From CAVXAE01 sp044225565 (GTDB lineage: Bacteria; Pseudomonadota; Gammaproteobacteria; Steroidobacterales; Steroidobacteraceae): 25,567 bases of DNA. The position numbers were made by a program, and so were the translations under genes. The DNA is taken from positions 1-25,567 of the forward strand of contig JBGAIL010000054.1 of assembly GCA_044225565.1 (NCBI GenBank). Reading direction: 5' to 3'. The notes beneath the pieces are model-generated. The model was not told the DNA's origin, searched no databases, and worked only from the letters and a program-made list of their open reading frames with translations. Positions 7,198 to 15,260 of this stretch are shown piece after piece (the first letter of the stretch is position 1; every line of letters starts with the position of its first letter).

Positions 7198-7935
7198 CTA
7201 GCCCAGTTCCGCAATCCTCACGTTGCGGAACATCAGTACCTCGCCGTCGTCGCTCAGGTCCTGGAAGCCGATGTGGCCGCGCAGCGGCCGCTTCGCGCCC
7301 GGCGTCGCATCCAGCAGCTCCTGGCCTTCGCCGTGCTTCTTGGCGGGCGCGGTGAGCGTCGAGAGGTCGACGTCCTGGATCTGCTCGCCGTTGAGCCAGG
7401 CCTTCACCTTGGAGCCGCGCAGCTCGATGCGATAGTGGTTCCAGTCGTCGGCCTTGTACATCTGCTTCTCCGGCGGCTGCACCAGGTACAGCGCGCCCGT
7501 CAGCTGCTCGGGCCTGGCATCCGGAAAGAACGAGCGCTCATAACGCGGATCGGTGATCTGCATCTCGAACCCTTCGTAGGCAGGATCGCCCTTGAGCGGC
7601 GCGCGCAGCGCGATGCCGCCGTTGCCCCGGTTGCCGCCCTCCTTGAACTTGAAGTCGAGCTCCAGGATGAAGTTGCCGTACTCGCGCTCGCTCATGAGCC
7701 AGGTGCCGACCCAGTCCTTCGGCAGCTTCTGCGCGGTCAGCACGCCATCCTTCACCGACCAGGTGATCGGCTTCTTCGCCGGCTCGGCGACGTCGGCCCA
7801 GTGGCCGACGACCCATCCCGTCTTCACGGGGCCTTCCGCGAAGAGCGGCTTCAGCGGCGGATCCGCGGAGAAGGCCAGGGATGCGGCGAGCAGCGAAGCG
7901 AAACCGGCGGCCAGGGCAATGCGATGCTTGTACAC
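7198..7935 (-). CDS. secreted DUF1080 / 3-keto-disaccharide hydrolase family protein
   Basis: 245 residues from a GTG start at 7935, chosen because GAGGA lies 6 nt upstream and a signal peptide follows directly (hydrophobic 6-20, cleavage near AFSA, residue 22-24). Longer in-frame extensions run into the receptor gene and lack family sequence. The mature part is a concanavalin-like beta-sandwich typical of DUF1080: WSVKDGVL, EYGNFILELDFKFK, NGGIALRAP, WNHYRIELRGSKVKAWLNGEQIQD, and a closing GHIGFQDL...EVLMFRNVRI. Characterised relatives hydrolyse 3-keto-glycosides made by Gfo/Idh-type dehydrogenases; others merely bind sugars. It lies 43 bp after the TonB-dependent receptor on the same strand, so it should be co-expressed and act in the periplasm or on the surface on what the receptor brings in. 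The exact substrate is unknown. Confidence 0.88.
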   Translation of the reverse strand: MYKHRIALAAGFASLLAASLAFSADPPLKPLFAEGPVKTGWVVGHWADVAEPAKKPITWSVKDGVLTAQKLPKDWVGTWLMSEREYGNFILELDFKFKEGGNRGNGGIALRAPLKGDPAYEGFEMQITDPRYERSFFPDARPEQLTGALYLVQPPEKQMYKADDWNHYRIELRGSKVKAWLNGEQIQDVDLSTLTAPAKKHGEGQELLDATPGAKRPLRGHIGFQDLSDDGEVLMFRNVRIAELG

Positions 7936-7978
7936 GATGAGTCCTCGTTGAGTCTGTTTGAGTCTGGGGCGGTCCGCC

Positions 7979-10729
7979 TCAACGGCGGAAGTCGTAAGTG
8001 AAGCGCACGCCATACGCGCGCGGGATGTAGTAAGCCGTCGGACGGAACGACCAGCTGATCTGCTGCGTGTAGTAGTTCTCGTCCAGCACGTTCTCGAAAT
8101 AAGCCTGTGCCGCCCACCGGTCACCACGCAATCCCGCAGAGACGTCCAGCGTCTCCCACGACGGCAGCGCATTGCCGGGATTCTTCTCTTCCTCGAAGAG
8201 CGCGACCCAGCCCTTGTCCTGCCAGCGATAGTCGAGGCGCACGTTGGCCGTGAGGCCCGAAGCCACCGGACGCTCGTAGATGCCGGTGACGATGGCGTTC
8301 CAGGGGCGCACGCCCGGCATGTTGAGCGCCGGGCTGTATTTGACGTCGTCGAACTCCTTGACCAGCGAATCGGCGTAGCCGACCCCGGCCCGCAGCTGCA
8401 ACGCCGGCGTGAAGCGCATCTGCGCTTCGGCCTCGAAGCCTTTCACGGTGGCCTTGCCTGCATTCGCGGTATAGGAGAGGAAGATGGTCTCGTCGATGCC
8501 CTCGTGGATCGGCACCTCGGCGTCGCGCGTCACCTGCAGGTCGGTGTAGTCCATGTAGAACGCGGCGAGCGCCACGTTCAGCCGGTTGTCCAGGAACAGC
8601 CCCTTGAGCCCGATCTCGTAGTTGTCGACGTACTCCGGGTCCGCGACGTTCGAGCCGAAGCCGGCCTCCACGACGCGGCGGTTGTTGCCGACGCCGGGCC
8701 GGAAGCCCGTGCCGAACTGGACGTACGCCGAGGCGTTGCGCATGAGGTCGTAGTTGAGCGTGATGCGCGGATTGAACTCGCTGCTCGAGCCGCTCGGCTG
8801 CTCGATGGGATCGAGGCCCGCGATCAGGTCGTCGTGGCTGCGCCCGGCGCGATCCGACCCGAAATCATCGCCGCAGCACTGGTCGCCGAAGCGCGCATCG
8901 ATGTCCGTGAAGCGTGCGCCGGCGGACAGGTGGAGCCGGTCGGTGAAGTCGAAGAAGACGTTGGCGAACACCGCCTTCGTGGTCAGGTCGGACTGCGACG
9001 CGTAGGCATAGTCCGTGCGGTTGTACTCGTTGGGGTCGCCGACGACGTCGTCCGGATCGAGCGCGTCGTCGCCCATCAGCGAGGACATGAGAACGGTCTG
9101 GGTCGCGTAACCGACCTCCTCATACGGCGTCGTCTCGTCGTGCCAGGCGAGGCCCGCCACCCAGTTGAGCCGGCCCTCGTACCGGGATCCCACGCGCAGC
9201 TCGGCGGAGTGCGCCTCGAGCCTGCGCTTCACCGTCGCGGCGAAGTGCGAGTACTCGGTCCGGTCCGCATCCCAGGTGGTGTCGCCGGAGTGATCGAAGT
9301 ATCCGTAGATCAGCGCGACGTTGTGCGCGCCCGTGTCGTAGCTCGCGCGGAACGAGGCGATGTCGTACTTGAAATCGTCGCCCTCCGGGAAGTCCATGGA
9401 CACCTTCGAGCCGTTGTTGCCGGCGCCCGCGCCCCACCAGGGCGTCGCGGGATTCTGGAAGTACCCGCCGAACGATTCGTAGAATCCGACGACCTCGGCG
9501 CGCCGCGCGGAAGTCGCATTCGGGCCGTCGTCGAACTGATCGATGTACGCGTGATCGTTGATTCCGTACTTCTGCTTTTCGTGCGCGAAGGACGCATCGA
9601 AGGTGAGCGCATCCGTGGCGACCCAGCGCGCCGACACCCGCGCGCCCCAGTTGTCGGTGCTCGATGAGCCTCCGGCGGGGCCGACGTTCCTCGTCGCGCC
9701 GTCGCTCGACTCCCGATAGACGCTGGTGCGCAGGCCGAAGCGATCGCCGAGCGGCGTGTTGAGCACGCCGTTCACGAGATAGGTCTGGAAACGACCGACG
9801 TCGAGCGTCGCCTTCGCGGAGAAGGCATCCAGCTCCGGCTTCGCGGTGACCATGTTCACGATGCCGCCCAGCGCGTTGGCTCCCGTGAGCGTACCCTGCG
9901 GGCCGCGCAGCACCTCGATCTGCGAGATCTCGAACGAGCGCATCGAGAGCAGCTGCGAGGACGAGATGGTGTTGAACGGGATCTCATCCACCGTCACGGC
10001 GATCGGCGAGAAGGCACCCCCGGTCTCGCCCGAGACGCCGCGGATGGACAGGCTCGGGCCGCCATCGCGCGACCCTTTGATGTAGGTGACGTTCGGAATC
10101 GAGACCGCGTAGTCCTCGACACCCTGCACCCGCAGCGCCTGGAGCTCTTCTTCGCCGAGCACGGTCATGCTGATCGGCACGTCGATGACGTTCTGCGAGA
10201 TCTTCTGCGCAGTCACGATGACCTCGCCCACCTGCCCCGCGTCCGAGGGTTCGCTGCCGGCCGCGGCCTCGTCCGATGCCGGAGCCTGCGCGAGCTGGAT
10301 GCCGTCACCCTCCGCGAATGCGCCTGCGGCTTCAGCCGGCGAGACGGCCGGATCGAGCGATGCGAGCCGCAGGGCCGAGACGCTGGCCGTGCGGCTGAGA
10401 TCGCCCGTGCGGGACAGGACCACGGTGTGCTCGTCCACGAACCGGTAGCTGATGCCCGTCCCCTTGAGCAGGCGGGCGATCGCTTCGTCGGCAGTGAGGC
10501 GCGCGCGCAGCGGAGCAACCTTCAGCCTCCCCACGAGCGTGCGGTCGATGAGGATGTTGGTGTCGGTCCGCAGGCCGACGGCATGCAGGGCATCCACCAG
10601 CGGCTGGGCCGGGAGGTCGAAATCCGCCGCCGGGCGCTCGCCCGCCCGGGCCGTGGCGAATGCCATCATCATGGCGATGAAAACGGTTACATTTTTGGGC
10701 GAAGCGCTGCGCCGACCGATGCTCACCAT
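7979..10729 (-). CDS. TonB-dependent outer-membrane receptor with N-terminal STN signalling domain
   Basis: 916 residues from ATG 10729, with AGGGGG upstream. Order of parts: signal peptide (about 1-29); secretin/TonB short N-terminal (STN) domain 35-105, with FDLPAQPLVDALHAVG and LLKGTGISYRF; a linker; a TonB-box-like EVIVTA at 169-174; the plug domain about 178-300, with PISMTVLGEEELQALRVQG, LSIRGVSG and IEVLRGPQGTLTGANALGG; then the 22-strand barrel, ending YGVRFTYDFRR. An STN domain marks a FecA-type transducer that reports substrate binding to a FecR-type protein in the inner membrane, and fecR and an ECF sigma gene lie directly upstream. The ligand is not shown; the neighbouring DUF1080 gene favours a glycoside or other plant/glycan compound over a siderophore, but this is inference. 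Confidence 0.95.
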   Translation of the reverse strand: MVSIGRRSASPKNVTVFIAMMMAFATARAGERPAADFDLPAQPLVDALHAVGLRTDTNILIDRTLVGRLKVAPLRARLTADEAIARLLKGTGISYRFVDEHTVVLSRTGDLSRTASVSALRLASLDPAVSPAEAAGAFAEGDGIQLAQAPASDEAAAGSEPSDAGQVGEVIVTAQKISQNVIDVPISMTVLGEEELQALRVQGVEDYAVSIPNVTYIKGSRDGGPSLSIRGVSGETGGAFSPIAVTVDEIPFNTISSSQLLSMRSFEISQIEVLRGPQGTLTGANALGGIVNMVTAKPELDAFSAKATLDVGRFQTYLVNGVLNTPLGDRFGLRTSVYRESSDGATRNVGPAGGSSSTDNWGARVSARWVATDALTFDASFAHEKQKYGINDHAYIDQFDDGPNATSARRAEVVGFYESFGGYFQNPATPWWGAGAGNNGSKVSMDFPEGDDFKYDIASFRASYDTGAHNVALIYGYFDHSGDTTWDADRTEYSHFAATVKRRLEAHSAELRVGSRYEGRLNWVAGLAWHDETTPYEEVGYATQTVLMSSLMGDDALDPDDVVGDPNEYNRTDYAYASQSDLTTKAVFANVFFDFTDRLHLSAGARFTDIDARFGDQCCGDDFGSDRAGRSHDDLIAGLDPIEQPSGSSSEFNPRITLNYDLMRNASAYVQFGTGFRPGVGNNRRVVEAGFGSNVADPEYVDNYEIGLKGLFLDNRLNVALAAFYMDYTDLQVTRDAEVPIHEGIDETIFLSYTANAGKATVKGFEAEAQMRFTPALQLRAGVGYADSLVKEFDDVKYSPALNMPGVRPWNAIVTGIYERPVASGLTANVRLDYRWQDKGWVALFEEEKNPGNALPSWETLDVSAGLRGDRWAAQAYFENVLDENYYTQQISWSFRPTAYYIPRAYGVRFTYDFRR

Positions 10730-10755
10730 ATAAGGATCCCCCTGATGTGACCGCT

Positions 10756-10776
10756 TCCGGCGGCGCGCCCGCCGGA
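10756..10776 (-). promoter_or_regulatory. intercistronic hairpin between fecR-like and receptor genes
   Basis: An 8-bp perfect stem (TCCGGCGG / CCGCCGGA) with a 5-nt loop in the 85-bp gap. No T-run follows. It could partially terminate or protect the message and so set the receptor level relative to the regulators. Confidence 0.4.
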
Positions 10777-10814
10777 CCTCTGGCCCCCTTAGACGGCGAG
10801 CCCGGCCGAAAACC

Positions 10815-11864
10815 TCAGTTGGCTTGCGCTTCCGCCCGCTTCCCGCGCGCCGGAAGCTGTCCGGAGAGTCGCAACACGCCTTCGCCCCGCTCCAGGCCGA
10901 GTCCATAGGTCTGCGCGACGGCGGTCGCGAAGCTCTCGGAGTCGCCACCCCGGAATACGCCGGTGATCGGGATGGCGGCGAGGCCCGACCCGTCCAGCTG
11001 CACCGGCACCCGGCCGTACCGGTTCATCTCCGAGACGGCCTGCGCCAGCGGTACCTCATCGAAGACCACGTGCCCGCTTCGCCACGCCACGACCTTGTCG
11101 AGCGGCGGAAGATCGAGCTCCGGCCGGCGGCCCTCGCTCAACACCACCCGCTGGCCGGGCGACAGGAGGATGCCCTGCGCGACCTCCGCGGACGGTTCGC
11201 TCTCGCCCGCGAAAGCCATGCCGCCCGTCGCACCCTCCTCCGCCGATACCTTCACACGTCCTTCGACCAAAGTGACCGACACGCTGTCCGCCTCGCGCCG
11301 CACGACGAACGAAGTGCCGAGGGCCTCGATGCGACGGTTCTCCGCCGTGACGACGAAGGGTCTGCTGGATTGACGGTGCGCCACCTCGAACATCGCCTCG
11401 CCCTTCACGAGCGACACGTGCCGCCGGGCCTCGTCGTAATCGACGATCACGCGACTGTCGGTGTTCAGATAGATGCGACTGCCGTCGTCGAGAACGAAAG
11501 TGCGCTGCTCGCCGACGGTAGTGGAGATGCCGGCCTGGCGCAGATAAACGAGCACACCTGCCACGGCGAGGAGGCTCAGAACGGCCACTATCGCACCCGC
11601 GCGCAGGAAACCCTGTCGGAATCCCTGCCGCTGCCAGACACTCAGGTGCGGGAAAGCGCCGCGGGGCAGCGCGTCAGTCTGCTCCCAGGCATTGGAAATG
11701 ACCTCGAAGGCGGCACGATTTGCACCGCTCGCGGCCTGCCACCGCGCGAACCCCTGCTCGAGATTCTGCGTCCGGTCCGGGCCGCGCAGGAGCGTCATCC
11801 ACACCGCGGCCTCGCGAACCTGCTCGGGCGAGCACGGCCGGGCCGATGGAGCGCTCTCGCTCAT
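10815..11864 (-). CDS. FecR-family anti-sigma / transmembrane sensor
   Basis: 349 residues. The N-terminal cytoplasmic part (1-85) has the FecR-type sigma-binding features: EAAVWMTLLRG and GFARWQAASGANRAAFEVISNAW. One membrane helix lies at about 88-107. The periplasmic FecR domain follows at 112-205 (TTVGEQRTFVLDDGSRIYLNTDS, YDEARRHVSLVKGEAMFEVAH, RPFVVTAENRRIEALGTSFVV), and an STN-like C-terminal segment at about 262-338. FecR proteins relay the receptor's signal across the inner membrane and control the partner ECF sigma factor. The start codon overlaps the sigma-factor stop by 4 nt (ATGA), so the pair is translationally coupled. The receptor gene follows after 85 bp. Confidence 0.95.
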   Translation of the reverse strand: MSESAPSARPCSPEQVREAAVWMTLLRGPDRTQNLEQGFARWQAASGANRAAFEVISNAWEQTDALPRGAFPHLSVWQRQGFRQGFLRAGAIVAVLSLLAVAGVLVYLRQAGISTTVGEQRTFVLDDGSRIYLNTDSRVIVDYDEARRHVSLVKGEAMFEVAHRQSSRPFVVTAENRRIEALGTSFVVRREADSVSVTLVEGRVKVSAEEGATGGMAFAGESEPSAEVAQGILLSPGQRVVLSEGRRPELDLPPLDKVVAWRSGHVVFDEVPLAQAVSEMNRYGRVPVQLDGSGLAAIPITGVFRGGDSESFATAVAQTYGLGLERGEGVLRLSGQLPARGKRAEAQAN

Positions 11865-12346
11865 GTCTCCAGCAGCTCCTCGCCCAGCACCGCCAGCGCG
11901 CGTGCGATGTGCTTTTCGGTGGCGCTCACACTGATGTCGAAGTGATCCGCGATCTGCAGATACGTCATCCCGTAGAGCCTGTGCAGCAGAAACGCTTCGC
12001 AGGCGCGTGGCCCCGCACGATTGAGGGCGCGCTTCAGTCGGGCGAGGCGCTGTTCGGTCTCGACGACCTCATCGGGGCTGGGACCCGAGTCGATGAGCGC
12101 GAGCTCGTCGAGCGGCTTGCGGGCATACAGGTGCCGGTGCTCGTGCTGCCGCACATCCTGGGAGAGATTGAGCGCGGTGCGCACGAGGAAGGCCTGCGGC
12201 TCGCGGATCTCGTGACCCTGATCGAGATACAGCTTCACCTTGAGGAAGGTCTCCTGGATGAGGTCCTCCGCATCCTCGCGGCTGCGCCCACGCCGCCGCA
12301 GCAGGCGCTCCAGGTGACGGAAGTGAGCCATGAGCCCGTCGATCAT
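11861..12346 (-). CDS. FecI-like ECF RNA polymerase sigma factor
   Basis: 161 residues. Sigma region 2 lies at about 8-75 (GRSREDAEDLIQETFLKV, PQAFLVRTALNL), and region 4 with its helix-turn-helix at about 105-155 (ACEAFLLHRLYGMTYLQIADHFDISVSATEKHIARAL). It is short and lacks regions 1 and 3, as in ECF factors; the EDLIQETFLKV and TYLQIADHFDISVSAT forms are those of the FecI group. It should direct transcription of the receptor operon when released or activated by the FecR partner. No clear ribosome site precedes the ATG at 12346; ATG 12331 (MAHFRHLE) is an alternative start. Confidence 0.94.
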   Translation of the reverse strand: MIDGLMAHFRHLERLLRRRGRSREDAEDLIQETFLKVKLYLDQGHEIREPQAFLVRTALNLSQDVRQHEHRHLYARKPLDELALIDSGPSPDEVVETEQRLARLKRALNRAGPRACEAFLLHRLYGMTYLQIADHFDISVSATEKHIARALAVLGEELLET

Positions 12347-12538
12347 GGCTCAAAGATGGCATGACACACCGAACACTGCCAAGTCACGGCGCGCCGGCCA
12401 TACCGTCGCCTAGTGGCGACAGAGCGGGCCGTTTCGCCCAGAGTGTGCGCGGGCACATCACACCGGGGGGTGTTCGAGGAGTATCGTTCCGGGCTTGGTC
12501 CGGGCTGCCGCGGCGGCTCTCGATAGAGGAGTAACAAC
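12347..12538. promoter_or_regulatory. divergent intergenic region, sigma gene / lipoprotein gene
   Basis: 192 bp with promoters expected in both directions. Leftward, TTGGCA (reverse complement of 12377-12382) could be a -35 for the sigma gene, but no good -10 follows. Rightward, GAGGAG at 12524-12529 is the ribosome site of the lipoprotein gene. I see no clear operator. Confidence 0.3.
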
Positions 12539-13453
12539 ATGTCCCCCCACAAACTCGTGAAATCCAGCCTGCTGCCCCTGGGCCTGCTCGCCCTTGCCGC
12601 CGGTCTCGCCGGCTGCAGCAAGGCACCCGAATCCCAACCCGCAGCGGATACCGCCGCGGCGGACGCTGCGCGCGCAGACCAACTGAAGGCCCGCGAGGAC
12701 GAGCTGGCCAAGCGCGAGGCCGAGCTGGCCGCGAAGCAGCAGGAACAGGAAGCGGCGGCCAAGGCCGCTGATGAAGCTGCGCAGAAAGAGCGCGATGCGG
12801 CAGAGAAAACGGCAGCCGCGAAGAAAGCCGCCGCCGCGGCAGCCAGCAAAGTCGCAGCGGCCAAGAGCTCGAGTAAGCCGTCCTCGTCATCGAGCACGGC
12901 GGCCCCCGAGCCGAAGCCTGCTCCCAAGCCGGTGCCGAAGCCCATCGATGTGCCGGCGGGCACGCAGCTCACGGTGGCGCTGACTTCGGACCTGACCAGC
13001 AAGACGGCCAAGGTCGGCGATCCGTTCGAGGCGAGCCTGGTGTCGGATCTCGTGGTCGACGGTCGCACCGCCGTGCCGGCCGGCACGCGCGTCACCGGCA
13101 CCATCACCGACGTCATCTCGGGCAGCCGTGCCATCGGCGCCGTGCCGATGCTCGGCCTCAAGTTCGACAGCCTCATGCTCAAGAACCAGCAGATCCCGAT
13201 CCATGGCGAGCTCAAGGAGCAGGGCAAGAGCGAGAAGGGTCGCGACACCGCGAAGATCCTCGGCGGCGCGGCCGCAGGCGCGGTCCTCGGCCACCAGGTG
13301 AAGAAAGGCGACAGCGGCAAGATCATCGGCGGCCTGCTCGGCGGTGCCGTCGGCGCCGTCGCGGCGAAGAAGACGGGCACCGAGGTCACGCTCGCGGCGG
13401 GCTCGACGCTCACCATCTCGCTGGGCGAAGGCTTCCGCGTCGCGAACCCTTGA
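12539..13453 (+). CDS. coiled-coil / glycine-zipper lipoprotein
   Basis: 304 residues. Lipoprotein signal 1-25 with LAGC, Cys26. Then an Ala/Glu/Lys-rich coiled coil (about 42-106), a Ser/Pro/Lys linker containing repeated PKPAPKPVPKP (109-136), a beta-rich domain (137-225: VPAGTQLTVALTSDLTSK, VGDPFEASLVSDLVV, AVPAGTRVTGTITDV), a glycine zipper (241-272, GGAAAGAVLG and IIGGLLGGAVGAV), and a last beta segment (282-297). The linker and beta domain recall TrbI/VirB10-like periplasmic proteins, but no secretion genes are nearby. Glycine zippers insert into or pack against membranes. It may span the periplasm from a lipid anchor to a second membrane or the wall; that is inference. It is a single gene with its own GAGGAG ribosome site. 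Confidence 0.85.
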   Translation: MSPHKLVKSSLLPLGLLALAAGLAGCSKAPESQPAADTAAADAARADQLKAREDELAKREAELAAKQQEQEAAAKAADEAAQKERDAAEKTAAAKKAAAAAASKVAAAKSSSKPSSSSSTAAPEPKPAPKPVPKPIDVPAGTQLTVALTSDLTSKTAKVGDPFEASLVSDLVVDGRTAVPAGTRVTGTITDVISGSRAIGAVPMLGLKFDSLMLKNQQIPIHGELKEQGKSEKGRDTAKILGGAAAGAVLGHQVKKGDSGKIIGGLLGGAVGAVAAKKTGTEVTLAAGSTLTISLGEGFRVANP

Positions 13454-13499
13454 AACGGAGCACGCGGCCTCGAGCCGGCATTCGTCGAAGCTGAACACC

Positions 13500-13535
13500 G
13501 AAGGCCCGTCCCCGCGCATGGCGGAGCGGGCCTTC
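13500..13535. terminator. bidirectional terminator-like hairpin
   Basis: GAAGGCCCG (13500-13508) and CGGGCCTTC (13527-13535) are perfect 9-bp complements around an 18-nt loop that can pair further. It lies between convergent genes, and its right arm overlaps the stop codon of the leftward gene. There is no long T-tract. Confidence 0.6.
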
Positions 13536-13881
13536 AATACACCTGGCTCCAGGATCTCCCGCGCATCCACCAGCCGGAGTCGATGATCTCCCCTTCCGGC
13601 CCGTAGCTCGTCACTCTCAGCACCGCTTTGCCGCGCTCACGCGATTGCGGCAGCGACATCTCCGCCGCATAGAACCACAGGCGCTCGCCATCGCGCCAGG
13701 CGCACCAGGCCTTCTCGCCCTTCGCTCCGGAGGTCAGCTCTCGCAGACGCTCTGGCAGCTCATCCGCCTTTTCCAGGCGCCGGGACGTGCCGGGCAGAAA
13801 TCCCAGATGACGCACCAGCGATTCCAGCAAGGCCTCGAGGCGCCCCGCCTCCATCAGCATGCGCAGCTTTCGCGTCTCCAT
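13534..13881 (-). CDS. small conserved-looking protein, unknown function
   Basis: 115 residues from ATG 13881, which is preceded by GGGGAG at good spacing; the upstream extension of the frame reads like non-coding sequence. No signal peptide or membrane helix. An N-terminal amphipathic helical half (METRKLRMLMEAGRLEALLE) leads to a second half rich in Trp (residues 59, 62, 69, 104, 105, 111), with a pattern of short beta strands: AWCAWRDGERLWFYAAEM, AVLRVTSYGPEGEIIDSGWW. I do not recognise the family. It begins 55 bp after the Gfo/Idh oxidoreductase stop on the same strand and may share its transcript. Confidence 0.65.
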   Translation of the reverse strand: METRKLRMLMEAGRLEALLESLVRHLGFLPGTSRRLEKADELPERLRELTSGAKGEKAWCAWRDGERLWFYAAEMSLPQSRERGKAVLRVTSYGPEGEIIDSGWWMRGRSWSQVY

Positions 13882-13936
13882 TCGAGCGCTCCCCTGTGAT
13901 GCAACCAGGGTGAGCAAGCGCCATGCCGCCGCCGTG

Positions 13937-15073
13937 CTACTGACTGGCGGATTCCGCGTCGACGAGCTTCGGCTCGCGCGGCACGGCCGGACGGCGGATC
14001 TCCTGCCTGAGCGTGGGCCGCCGCGCTCGCGGCTTCGCATTCAGCGCAACCCAGCGGCCTTTGCGCAGCGACTGCGACAAGCCTTCGATGATGCGCACGT
14101 CCACGAGCCCCTCTTCGCCCGAGGGTTCGGGCTGGCGGTTCTTCAGGATGCAGTCGGAGAAATAAAGCAGCTCGGCCGCGAACTGATCGCTTTTGGCGCA
14201 GCGCTTCTTCCGGATGCGCCCGCCGAGGCACACTTCATAGGCGAGGCCCTCCGCGTACTCATAAGCAGGCTCCACGGTGATGCTGCCCCTGGTGCCTGTC
14301 ACCGTGTACACGGAGCGGTCGGCGGCGCCAAAGCTGCACGTGAACGCCGCAATGCGCTCATCTTTGAAGCGCAGCACCGCCGAGACCGTCTCATCCACTT
14401 CACGGAAGCGGCGGTCCCGGCTTCGGGTGGCCGTGGCCCAGACTTCCACCGGGTCGGCCGCGAACACCGAGCGCGCCGCGTTGATGCAATAGATGCCGAT
14501 GTCATACAGCGGTCCGCCACCGAGCTCGCGCTCCAGGCGTATGTTGTGCGGGCTCACCTGCATGGAGAATTCGGAGCTGAAGAAGCGCGGCACGCCGAGC
14601 TTGCCCGAGCGCACCAGCTGCACAGCTTCCAGGCTGGCGTGCTCGAAGTGGAGGCGATAGGCCGTCATCAGCTTCACTCGGTGCGCCCGTGCGGTCGCGA
14701 TCATCACTTCGCAGTCCCGCGCCGTCACGGCCAACGGTTTCTCGCACAGCACATGCAGGCCGCAACTGGCGGCGAGCACTGCGTAGTCCCTGTGCAGGCT
14801 GTTGGGCAGCGCGATGTAGACCGCATCCACGGCGCCGCTCGCAAACAGCTCGCCGGCTGCCTCGTAGTCACAGAGGTGCGGCACCCGGTAACGCCGGCCG
14901 AGCTGGTCGAGCTTCCCGGGATCCTGGGAGACCAAAGCAGTGAGCGTGCTGTTGCGGGCGGCATGCCTGAAAGCCGGAAGCACCGCGGCCTGCGCGATGT
15001 GCCCTATTCCAACGACGGCATAACGAACGCTCCTGCCGCGGGCAGCCGGGCGGCGGGTGCTACGGCGAGCCAT
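13937..15073 (-). CDS. Gfo/Idh/MocA-family NAD(P)-dependent oxidoreductase
   Basis: 378 residues from ATG 15073, which has GGAGG 8 nt upstream; a longer frame exists but lacks support. After a basic leader (1-15), the Rossmann fold starts with YAVVGIGHIAQ (18-28, nucleotide-binding GxGxxA-type motif). CEKPLAVT, with the family's catalytic-region Lys, follows, and the C-terminal alpha/beta domain has GGGPLYDIGIYCINAAR. These enzymes oxidise or reduce sugars, inositols or related polyols with NAD(P). The basic leader is not a convincing Tat signal (no twin-Arg followed by a hydrophobic stretch), so the protein is probably cytoplasmic. Gfo/Idh enzymes can make the 3-keto-glycosides that DUF1080 proteins cleave, but the DUF1080 gene here is several genes away, so a link is speculative. 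Confidence 0.92.
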   Translation of the reverse strand: MARRSTRRPAARGRSVRYAVVGIGHIAQAAVLPAFRHAARNSTLTALVSQDPGKLDQLGRRYRVPHLCDYEAAGELFASGAVDAVYIALPNSLHRDYAVLAASCGLHVLCEKPLAVTARDCEVMIATARAHRVKLMTAYRLHFEHASLEAVQLVRSGKLGVPRFFSSEFSMQVSPHNIRLERELGGGPLYDIGIYCINAARSVFAADPVEVWATATRSRDRRFREVDETVSAVLRFKDERIAAFTCSFGAADRSVYTVTGTRGSITVEPAYEYAEGLAYEVCLGGRIRKKRCAKSDQFAAELLYFSDCILKNRQPEPSGEEGLVDVRIIEGLSQSLRKGRWVALNAKPRARRPTLRQEIRRPAVPREPKLVDAESASQ

Positions 15074-15212
15074 GGCGAGACCTCCAGGCGTCAATGAGAT
15101 CGGCTCGCCAGCAAGCGACAGTCCTGGCTTTCCAGGTTTCGCGGTGCAACACTGCGGCGGTCGTGTTCCGGGTCTCACGGAATCTCATGGCGTTGCCTTC
15201 GGGTTTCCACGA

Positions 15213-15230
15213 TGCGGCGCATGCGCCGCA
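15213..15230. promoter_or_regulatory. 18-bp perfect palindrome, candidate operator
   Basis: TGCGGCGCATGCGCCGCA reads identically on both strands. It lies in the 187-bp divergent region between the oxidoreductase and the winged-helix gene, 6 bp upstream of a possible -10 (TATTCT, 15236-15241). The placement is that of an operator, perhaps for the adjacent DNA-binding-like protein. Confidence 0.45.
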
Positions 15231-15260
15231 CTGCCTATTCTTACTGCGGAGGTAGCAGGG

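Noticed and set aside
7936..8172. Long N-terminal extension of the DUF1080 protein
   Set aside because: It overlaps the receptor's C-terminal barrel codons and has Arg/Thr-rich non-coding-like sequence; the GTG with ribosome site and signal peptide is better.
7958..9667. A 569-codon plus-strand frame across the TonB-dependent receptor
   Set aside because: Same reason: the receptor's plug and barrel motifs on the minus strand explain the sequence.
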